Shown: positions 1-5,310 of the stretch, piece by piece
How positions within the stretch are numbered: position 1 is the first letter of the stretch
Layout of the letters: each line of letters starts with the position of its first letter
Source of the DNA: Chloroflexota bacterium
Lineage (GTDB): Bacteria > Chloroflexota > Anaerolineae > SpSt-600
DNA: 5,310 bases
NCBI GenBank assembly: GCA_011041825.1
Contig: DRAO01000182.1
Location: 1-5,310 of the forward strand
Reading direction: 5' to 3'
Notes under the pieces: generated by a model
Database searches by the model: none
Seen by the model: only the letters and a program-made list of their open reading frames with translations
Told to the model about the DNA's origin: nothing
Position numbers and translations under genes: made by a program

Positions 1-1253
1 ACCATTGCCCCTTCAGTGGGGTCTCCCACAGTTTGGAACTTTGTCGGGTCATTCTCGTCCGGCTCCAACACGGCATCGTTGCAGAGGGCTCCCCCGATGA
101 GGAGCAGGGAAAGGGCGGGGTCGAGGGGGAGGGGTTTAGGTTTTTGGGCGTTAAAGATAGGCCCGGCTTTGGTCAGTTTTTCCTCCAAGTTTACGGTTTC
201 CCCAGCGACATCAAGGATGGTGACGGTCATCCGGTTCTCGGTAAGGGTTCCGGTCTTATCGGAGCAGATGACGGTAACCGAGCCCAGGGTCTCCACCGCC
301 GGGAGCTTGCGGATGAGGGCGTTGCGGCGCACCATCCGCTGGGCCCCCAGGGCCAGGGTGATGGTGACCACGGCGGGCAATCCTTCGGGGACGGCGGCCA
401 CCGCCAGGCTGACGGCGGTCACAAACATCGTGCGGGGGTCTTCTCCTCGCCATATCCCCAAAGCGAAGACAACAACCACCAGCACCCCGGCGGCGATAGC
501 CAGGCCCTTGCCCACCTGGGCCATCCGCTGCTGAAGGGGTGTAGTCTCCCGCTCCACCATACGGAGCATCTCGGCGATGCGGCCAAGCTGGGTACGCATC
601 CCTGTTTCCACCACCACGCCCACGCCACGCCCGTAGGTAACCGTTGTGCCCATAAAAGTCATATTCCTCTGGTCGGCTACAGGGGTATCAGGGGGGAGAA
701 CCACCTGGGCATCCTTATCCACCGGGGTTGATTCACCGGTGAGAGGGGCCTCGTCAGTGCGCAGGTTGACCGCTTCTATCAGGCGGATGTCGGCGGGCAC
801 TTTGCTCCCTGCCTCCAGCAGCACGATGTCACCGGGGACAAGCTTCTCAGCGGATATTTCCCGGACCCTGCCATCTCGCCGCACTCTCACTATGGGGGTT
901 GCCAATTGCTTGAGGGCAGCCAACGCCCGTTCGGCCTGGTATTCCTGAACGAATCCCAGGACGGCATTGAGGAAGACGATGACCAGGATGGCTATGGTTT
1001 CCTTCGCATCACCCAGGAAGAAGGAAATAACCGAGGCTATAAGGAGGACAATCACCATCACTTCTGTGAATTGAGAGAGGAAGATGAGCAGGGGATGTGT
1101 GCCTTCCTTCTCCTCCAGCTTGTTGAGCCCATATTGAGTTAGACGACGAGTCGCTTCTTCTTCAGAGAGGCCCTTTTCGATGTCAGTTTGCAGGCGCTTG
1201 GAGATTTCTTCGACATCCAGACTGGTCCAAGTAACAGGTTCTTTCTCCTTCAC
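1..1253 (-). CDS. Calcium-type (type II) cation-transporting P-type ATPase, N-terminal part, cut by the window edge
   Basis: Membrane pump that uses ATP to export cations, most likely Ca2+. The open frame runs without a stop from GTG at 1253 to position 1 (417 codons), so the C-terminal half lies outside. Visible parts in order: an N-terminal cation-ATPase domain (about residues 8-60); M1 (about 64-81) and M2 (about 85-105); an actuator domain with TGES at 172-175; M3 (about 250-267); M4 with PEGLP at 289-293, whose Glu290 matches the Ca2+-ligand Glu of SERCA-type pumps; the phosphorylation motif DKTGT at 332-336 (Asp332 is the phosphorylated residue); and the start of the nucleotide-binding domain with GDPTEGA at 410-416. 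The AVAAVPEGLP context of M4 favours a SERCA/PMR1-like pump over heavy-metal or K+ pumps. The M5-M6 ion ligands are not visible, so Na+ or another cation cannot be excluded. The start is fixed by an in-frame TAA two codons upstream and a good ribosome site. Confidence 0.95.
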   Translation of the reverse strand, partial: MKEKEPVTWTSLDVEEISKRLQTDIEKGLSEEEATRRLTQYGLNKLEEKEGTHPLLIFLSQFTEVMVIVLLIASVISFFLGDAKETIAILVIVFLNAVLGFVQEYQAERALAALKQLATPIVRVRRDGRVREISAEKLVPGDIVLLEAGSKVPADIRLIEAVNLRTDEAPLTGESTPVDKDAQVVLPPDTPVADQRNMTFMGTTVTYGRGVGVVVETGMRTQLGRIAEMLRMVERETTPLQQRMAQVGKGLAIAAGVLVVVVFALGIWRGEDPRTMFVTAVSLAVAAVPEGLPAVVTITLALGAQRMVRRNALIRKLPAVETLGSVTVICSDKTGTLTENRMTVTILDVAGETVNLEEKLTKAGPIFNAQKPKPLPLDPALSLLLIGGALCNDAVLEPDENDPTKFQTVGDPTEGAM

Positions 1254-1264
1254 GGTTTACCTCC
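1251..1264 (-). promoter_or_regulatory. Ribosome binding site and GTG start of the P-type ATPase
   Basis: Read on the minus strand, GGAGGT is followed by AAACC and then GTG, a near-perfect Shine-Dalgarno at good spacing. An in-frame TAA overlaps the end of the site, so no longer N-terminus is possible and the GTG is the start. Confidence 0.85.
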
Positions 1265-1305
1265 GGCAAGTTGTAAGAGAGAGGTGATTGGGCTTTCATA
1301 AAGTG

Positions 1306-1334
1306 ATTATACAGCAGGAAGCCGCATCAGGCAA
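1306..1334 (-). promoter_or_regulatory. Sigma70-type promoter for the P-type ATPase
   Basis: On the minus strand, TTGCCT (1334-1329; 4 of 6 matches to TTGACA) is followed by a 17-bp spacer and a perfect TATAAT (1311-1306). This predicts a transcription start near 1299 and a leader of about 45 nt before the GTG at 1253. The -35 box lies only 13 bp from the left end of the inserted element at 1348, so anything that once bound just upstream has been displaced. Confidence 0.7.
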
Positions 1335-1339
1335 CATTG

Positions 1340-1347
1340 ATACACAG
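1340..1347 (+). repeat. Target-site duplication, left copy (ATACACAG)
   Basis: The octamer ATACACAG abuts the left end of the element and recurs exactly at 1532-1539 directly after its right end. The bases outside differ (g before the left copy, c before the right copy), so the duplication is exactly 8 bp. Confidence 0.85.
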
Positions 1348-1531
1348 GAGGGTGTTGAAAAATTGTCACGCTGTTCTTGCTCAGAGGGTTCCCTCCGGCG
1401 AGGGCAGGTTAAAAAGCAATTTTTGAAGTGTTTTCTCGTGCGGGGGCGAAGCCCCCGCACGAGAAAACACCCCTTTTTTCTATCCTTAGCCTGCGGAGTA
1501 GTTTCCAACCCCGGAGTTTTTCAACCCCCTC
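1348..1531 (+). mobile_element. Miniature inverted-repeat element (MITE-like), complete copy 1
   Basis: A 184-bp non-coding element. The left end GAGGGTGTTGAAAAA (1348-1362) and the reverse complement of the right end, GAGGGGGTTGAAAAA, agree at 14 of 15 positions. An exact 8-bp duplication, ATACACAG, flanks it, which is the classic mark of transposition. Inside are a small CCCTC/GAGGG hairpin (1391-1404), a perfect 20-bp stem with a GAA loop (1428-1470), a T6 tract (1474-1479), and a near-duplicate of the right terminus (1495-1512). There is no room for a transposase, so it would be moved in trans by a related insertion sequence not present here. An 8-bp duplication is used by several IS families, so the parent family cannot be named from this. 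A second copy begins at 5190. Confidence 0.85.
1428..1470 (+). repeat. Perfect 20-bp palindromic hairpin inside element copy 1
   Basis: GTGTTTTCTCGTGCGGGGGC (1428-1447) pairs without mismatch with 1451-1470 around the three-base loop GAA. The tip reads GCGAAGC, a sequence known to form an unusually stable DNA mini-hairpin. On the plus strand the stem is followed by CCC and six T residues, so the transcript could act as an intrinsic terminator. On the minus strand the following sequence is A- and T-rich but lacks a clean T tract. At this site the hairpin lies upstream of both flanking promoters, so it could insulate them but would not end either gene's own transcript. Confidence 0.8.
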
Positions 1532-1539
1532 ATACACAG
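1532..1539 (+). repeat. Target-site duplication, right copy (ATACACAG)
   Basis: Exact repeat of 1340-1347, directly abutting the right terminal inverted repeat of the element. It ends 13 bp before the -35 box of the following gene. Confidence 0.85.
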
Positions 1540-1552
1540 TTTCCTGAGCTTT

Positions 1553-1580
1553 TTGACAGAACATAAAGGGTATGTATAAT
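1553..1580 (+). promoter_or_regulatory. Consensus sigma70 promoter for the MBL-fold hydrolase gene
   Basis: TTGACA (1553-1558), a 16-bp spacer and TATAAT (1575-1580) match both hexamers perfectly. Transcription should start near 1587, giving a leader of about 60 nt before the ATG at 1648. I see no strong structure in the leader. A promoter this close to consensus suggests strong constitutive expression unless a repressor acts. Confidence 0.85.
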
Positions 1581-1633
1581 TTAAGGCAGTTTCCAAAGCG
1601 GCTGCACGCAAGCCATCCTTTTCTTTTACCCTC

Positions 1634-1650
1634 AGGAGGCCATAGGAATG
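1634..1650 (+). promoter_or_regulatory. Ribosome binding site of the MBL-fold hydrolase
   Basis: AGGAGG at 1634-1639 lies 8 nt before the ATG at 1648 and fixes the start codon. Confidence 0.85.
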
Positions 1651-2268
1651 CTGGTGGAAAGATTGGTGGTGGGGATGCTCCAAACCAATTGCTACATCGT
1701 GGCTGATGAGAGCACGAAAGAGGGGATTGTCATAGACCCGGGCGGGAGCCCTAACGATATACTCAAGAAAATCGAAGAGATGAAGTTAAAGATTATCTAT
1801 GTAATCAACACTCACGGTCATTTTGACCACATTATGGCCAACAAGGAGGTCGTAAAAGCCACCGGGGCTTCACTTGCGATTCACCCGGATGATGAGCCAA
1901 TGCTGCGGAAGGGAGGAGGACTTATCCTGCTGGGGTTAATAGCTTCCAGCCCCCCACCTGATGTGCTCCTCAACGAAGGTGATGTGATAACGTTTGGGAA
2001 ATCATCCCTCCGGGTTATCCATACCCCTGGGCATTCCCCGGGGAGCATTTCCCTTTATTCCGAAGCCGATGGAATCCTCTTCTGCGGGGATGTGCTCTTC
2101 AATATGGGCATAGGGCGCTCTGATTTCCCCGGCGGCAATCACAAAGTCCTTATGGAATCCATCCGCACAAAGCTTCTAACCTTGCCCGATGAGACCATCG
2201 TATACCCCGGACACGGCCCCCCCACCAGTGTGGGGCAGGAGAAATTACACAACCCCTTCCTCCACTGA
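1648..2268 (+). CDS. MBL-fold metallo-hydrolase, glyoxalase II-like (YcbL/GloC type)
   Basis: A 206-residue cytoplasmic enzyme of the metallo-beta-lactamase fold. The metal site is complete: THGHFDH with His56, His58, Asp60 and His61; His129 in TPGHSPGS; Asp148 in CGDVLF; and His189 in YPGHGPPT. The features GRSDFPGG (157-163) and the PGHGPPTSVGQEK...NPF tail (187-204) are typical of short, single-domain glyoxalase II relatives, which hydrolyse thioesters such as S-D-lactoylglutathione or another low-molecular-weight thiol adduct. The long C-terminal helical domain of classical GloB is absent, and the length is normal for the short class. The true thiol substrate cannot be read from sequence. 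The gene is monocistronic, with its own consensus promoter and a strong ribosome site, and is transcribed toward the tgt-uppP operon, stopping one base before the end of that operon's last gene. Family assignment is firm; substrate is inferred. Confidence 0.93.
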   Translation: MLVERLVVGMLQTNCYIVADESTKEGIVIDPGGSPNDILKKIEEMKLKIIYVINTHGHFDHIMANKEVVKATGASLAIHPDDEPMLRKGGGLILLGLIASSPPPDVLLNEGDVITFGKSSLRVIHTPGHSPGSISLYSEADGILFCGDVLFNMGIGRSDFPGGNHKVLMESIRTKLLTLPDETIVYPGHGPPTSVGQEKLHNPFLH

Positions 2269-2269
2269 G

Positions 2270-3061
2270 CTAAGGCAACCCATACCGACGGCCTATGGCA
2301 TTCTTTCCCACAGGGCCTGTCAGGAAATCCACCAGGCTATGCCCTGTTTCGTTAATGGCTACCGCATATACCGGACGGGATAACGGATATTTGCCTGTCC
2401 TCACGGCAGAAGGGGAAGGTTGAAATCCCCCCAGCTTTAAGGCTTTGACCTTCTCCGTCAGATAGCCCATAGAAACGTATCCGATGGCCTTAGGGTTAAG
2501 GGAGATGTACTCCAGCACGTCTTGACTCGAAGGCATAACCACCGCCACAGGGGAAACCCTGATGCCCCCCATAACCCTTTCTTCAAAGAAAGCCCTGGCC
2601 CCTGAGCCATCCTCCCGACTTACAAGCACTATCTCTCCCTCACCACCGATTTCCCCCCAATCCCAGATATAACCGGCGTAAATGGCACGCAATTCTTCCA
2701 GGGAAAGGGATTCCACCGGATTTGATGGATGCACGATGATGGCTAAGCCATCTCTGGCTATCAACCGGGCTCCTGGAATGTCTTTAGCAGTGATTAAAGC
2801 CACGTCCACTTCCTTCGCCTGAAGCTTACGGAGGATATACCTCTCGGAGCCTTCGAGTACTTCCAGGGATAAATCCTCGTGAGCTTCGAGGTAATTCTCG
2901 TAAACTTCATCGAGGAGAGGGCGCAAGGATGTGCAAATGCCTATCCTTATCGTTGTGGGGTGTTCAGGAGGGGTATATGACGAGCAGGCAGCCAGCAGGA
3001 TGCTAAAGGGCAAGCACAAGCCCCAAAGCACCCAGCGCCATACAGTAGAGGGCAAAGGCAT
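2270..3061 (-). CDS. PstS-like substrate-binding lipoprotein (PBP-like superfamily)
   Basis: A 263-residue extracytoplasmic solute-binding protein. The N-terminus has an Arg (residue 9), a hydrophobic stretch (about 10-24) and the lipobox LAAC with Cys26, so it should be lipid-anchored to the outer face of the membrane. The mature part matches the phosphate-binding protein family: SREDGSGA at 148-155 corresponds to the anion-binding loop of PstS, and GKYPLSRPVY (223-232) is a typical C-lobe segment. The first lobe is less canonical: ICTSLRPLL (42-50) replaces the usual GSTT-type loop, and ITAKDIPG (90-97) stands where PstS has a ligand Asp in an SD-type motif. The ligand may therefore not be phosphate. 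It is shorter than many PstS proteins, and no permease or ATPase genes are adjacent. The start at 3061 overlaps the end of uppP by 59 bp and is backed by GGAGGAGG four bases upstream of the ATG, implying translation coupled to uppP. Confidence 0.85.
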   Translation of the reverse strand: MPLPSTVWRWVLWGLCLPFSILLAACSSYTPPEHPTTIRIGICTSLRPLLDEVYENYLEAHEDLSLEVLEGSERYILRKLQAKEVDVALITAKDIPGARLIARDGLAIIVHPSNPVESLSLEELRAIYAGYIWDWGEIGGEGEIVLVSREDGSGARAFFEERVMGGIRVSPVAVVMPSSQDVLEYISLNPKAIGYVSMGYLTEKVKALKLGGFQPSPSAVRTGKYPLSRPVYAVAINETGHSLVDFLTGPVGKNAIGRRYGLP

Positions 3062-3803
3062 ATAACCTCCTCCGTCTGAGGTAAGCTAAGAGGAAGGCAA
3101 TGCTGAGATAACCGCTTATGAATGCGGCCAGGAATCCGCCAACCATAATGCCCCAATTGCTCCAGATTGCTCCCGAGGCTATTAAATCGAGCGCTTTCTT
3201 CAGCCCTGCTCCGAATATTATGGGGATGGAGAGGAGAAAGCTGAAGCGAGCAGCCTCACTTCTGCCCAAGCCCGTTATGATGCCTGCGGCAATGGTAGAA
3301 CCAGAGCGGGAGATACCTGGCACAATGGCAATGGCCTGAAAGGCCCCGATGAAGAGAGCCTCGTACCAGGTTAACCTTTCGGGCTTCTTCCGACCCTGTG
3401 GTCTTAACTCGGCGCCCACAAGCAAGAGGGCAGTTCCCAGCAGTGCTATTGAGACAGCCCGAGGCGAGGCGAAGAGCCTCTCAAAGAAATCCTCCAGCAG
3501 CATCCCTGCTGCCGCAGCCGGAATTGTGGCCAGGATTATAAGCCAGGCCAGGTAAGCTTTGGGGCCCTCGTACTTTATGACCACGCTCTTAAGCCAGGCT
3601 ACTGCCAGTGTCGAGATGTCCGTCCAGAAATAAATCAACAGGGCGAGCAGTGTCCCCCAATGCACCATAGCATCGAAAGTGACCGGGGGTATGGGCCAGC
3701 CAAGCAGCCAGGGTATCAGTACCAGATGGCCTGAGCTGGACACAGGGATGAATTCCGTGCTCCCCTGGAGCACTCCTAGCGCAATAGCCTGCCACAATTC
3801 CAT
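3003..3803 (-). CDS. uppP: Undecaprenyl-diphosphatase (UppP/BacA family)
   Basis: Integral membrane phosphatase that converts undecaprenyl diphosphate to the monophosphate, recycling the lipid carrier used for peptidoglycan and other envelope polymers; loss sensitises and overexpression protects against bacitracin. The 266-residue length is normal. Diagnostic motifs are present: QGSTEF at 13-18 with catalytic Glu17 (the position equivalent to the first Glu of the E. coli ExxxE motif is Gln13), SSSGH with His26, and PGISRSGST at 162-170 with Arg166. Several hydrophobic segments span the chain (for example about 84-102, 115-130, 149-162, 185-205, 218-240, 248-266). Start: the ATG follows tgt's TGA directly (TGAATG) with AGGAGG five bases upstream inside the end of tgt, so translation is probably coupled. 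The last 59 bp overlap the next gene. The Glu-to-Gln change is seen in some family members and does not by itself suggest inactivity. Confidence 0.95.
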   Translation of the reverse strand: MELWQAIALGVLQGSTEFIPVSSSGHLVLIPWLLGWPIPPVTFDAMVHWGTLLALLIYFWTDISTLAVAWLKSVVIKYEGPKAYLAWLIILATIPAAAAGMLLEDFFERLFASPRAVSIALLGTALLLVGAELRPQGRKKPERLTWYEALFIGAFQAIAIVPGISRSGSTIAAGIITGLGRSEAARFSFLLSIPIIFGAGLKKALDLIASGAIWSNWGIMVGGFLAAFISGYLSIAFLLAYLRRRRLYAFALYCMALGALGLVLAL

Positions 3804-4978
<1,175 letters not shown>

Positions 4979-5052
4979 TACCCGCACGAGGAGGGAATAA
5001 CGTTTTGGCGTCGAATGAACGGCTATATCCCGCCGGTGTGTTTATACCGAGG

Positions 5053-5109
5053 AATCTGCGCTCTCCAGCGCAGGCCAAAAGGCGTTAGAGAACGCCTGCT
5101 CCTCAGATT
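5053..5109 (-). repeat. Double-hairpin structure in the tgt upstream region
   Basis: Two perfect 7-bp stems with four-base loops stand side by side: CTGCGCT-CTCC-AGCGCAG (5056-5073) and AGGCGTT-AGAG-AACGCCT (5080-5097). They are enclosed by a possible outer stem AATCTG (5053-5058) with CAGATT (5104-5109), which competes with the base of the first hairpin. A minus-strand transcript starting near 5100 would carry both hairpins at the 5' end of the tgt leader. It may be a leader structure or a REP-like dispersed repeat. I do not recognise it as a preQ1 riboswitch, and no second copy is in the window. Confidence 0.45.
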
Positions 5110-5133
5110 ATGCTACAAAATCAAGGTTGACAA
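5107..5133 (-). promoter_or_regulatory. Possible promoter of the tgt-uppP-lipoprotein operon
   Basis: On the minus strand, TTGTCA (5133-5128) and CATAAT (5112-5107) are separated by 15 bp, shorter than ideal; shifting the -35 by one base gives TTTGTC with 16 bp. No better minus-strand match is seen between here and the tgt start. It would share its -35 bases with the strong plus-strand promoter, making a back-to-back pair. Confidence 0.35.
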
Positions 5134-5146
5134 ATCACTAGGTCAA
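5127..5146. promoter_or_regulatory. Dyad TTGAC-N10-GTCAA over the -35 region, possible operator
   Basis: TTGAC (5127-5131) and GTCAA (5142-5146) are perfect inverted half-sites separated by 10 bp, one helical turn apart in centre-to-centre terms of about 15 bp. The dyad covers the -35 box and most of the spacer of the plus-strand promoter and also the candidate tgt promoter -35, so a bound dimer could regulate both directions. The half-sites are short, so chance is possible. Confidence 0.35.
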
Positions 5147-5155
5147 TAGTATAAC
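5127..5155 (+). promoter_or_regulatory. Near-consensus sigma70 promoter facing the right window edge
   Basis: TTGACA (5127-5132), a 17-bp spacer and TATAAC (5150-5155) match 11 of 12 consensus bases at optimal spacing. Transcription would start near 5162 and enter element copy 2 about 28 nt later. The gene it serves must lie beyond 5310, or the transcript may be stopped by the element's hairpin. Confidence 0.7.
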
Positions 5156-5189
5156 ACAAAGCCTGGTGGATGGCAAAGGTTGTGTGGGG

Positions 5190-5310
5190 GAGGGTGTTGA
5201 AAAAGTGCCACGCTGTTCTTGCTCAAATGGTTCCCTCCGGCGAGGGCAGGTTAAAAAGCATTTTTTGAAGTGTTTTCTCGTGCGGGGGCGAAGCCCCCGC
5301 ACGAGAAAAC
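5190..5310 (+). mobile_element. Miniature inverted-repeat element (MITE-like), partial copy 2
   Basis: Same element as at 1348-1531 in the same orientation. The 121 bp in the window align without gaps to 1348-1468 with five substitutions (about 96% identity). The left terminus GAGGGTGTTGAAAAA is identical. The hairpin is fully conserved: its left arm is 5270-5289, the loop GAA 5290-5292, and the right arm starts at 5293 and is cut two bases short by the edge. If full length it should end near 5373, and if flanked by an 8-bp duplication the octamer GTGTGGGG (5182-5189) should recur there. Confidence 0.85.

Noticed and set aside
33..731. Long plus-strand open frames opposite the ATPase (16-534 and 33-731)
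   Set aside because: They are antisense to an unmistakable P-type ATPase with all catalytic motifs, have low-complexity Gly/His/Arg-rich translations and no good ribosome sites.
1288..1566. Open frames crossing the intergenic region on both strands (1288-1566 plus, 1296-1508 minus)
   Set aside because: They read through the mobile element and its palindrome, so both strands give similar peptides around the hairpin. No protein family is recognisable and promoters lie inside them.
2220..2235. CCCCAC-CAGT-GTGGGG hairpin near the end of the hydrolase gene as a terminator
   Set aside because: It lies inside the coding sequence over the conserved metal-binding tail and has no T tract after it.
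4981..4990. CCCGCACGAG shared with the element's hairpin arm, as a remnant of a third copy
   Set aside because: Only 10 bases match and neither the rest of the arm nor the terminal repeats are nearby, so chance is likely.
5015..5149. 44-codon plus-strand ORF upstream of tgt
   Set aside because: No Shine-Dalgarno sequence precedes its ATG, it runs through the double hairpin and the promoter boxes, and the peptide is not recognisable.

Overview
This is a compact bacterial chromosomal segment with four complete or nearly complete housekeeping-type genes plus one partial gene, and two copies of a short mobile-looking repeat. The genes have Shine-Dalgarno sites and sigma70-like promoters, so the source is a bacterium. 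The general look of the proteins is compatible with a Chloroflexota-like (Anaerolineae-type) organism, but that is a recollection-level inference and not proven by anything in the window.

Layout. Positions 1-1253 (minus) hold the N-terminal 417 residues of a type II (calcium-type) P-type ATPase that runs off the left edge. Positions 1254-1647 are a divergent intergenic region carrying two outward-facing promoters. Between them sits a 184-bp element (1348-1531) with 15-bp terminal inverted repeats, an exact 8-bp target duplication and a perfect 20-bp hairpin. Positions 1648-2268 (plus) encode a glyoxalase II-like metallo-beta-lactamase-fold hydrolase. It ends one nucleotide from the tail of a three-gene minus-strand operon, read in the order tgt (4949-3804), uppP (3803-3003), PstS-like substrate-binding lipoprotein (3061-2270). 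These three are tightly packed: tgt and uppP abut as TGAATG, and uppP and the lipoprotein gene overlap by 59 bp.

Positions 4950-5310 contain no convincing gene. They hold the tgt leader with a double-hairpin structure, a near-consensus plus-strand promoter with a dyad over its -35 region, and the first 121 bp of a second copy of the mobile element, cut by the right edge.

Functionally, tgt inserts the queuosine precursor into tRNA, uppP recycles the undecaprenyl carrier lipid with release of phosphate outside the membrane, and the lipoprotein resembles phosphate-binding proteins but has no transporter genes beside it. The most novel item is the miniature inverted-repeat element family: two copies about 96% identical over the shared 121 bp, one of them inserted exactly between two divergent promoters.
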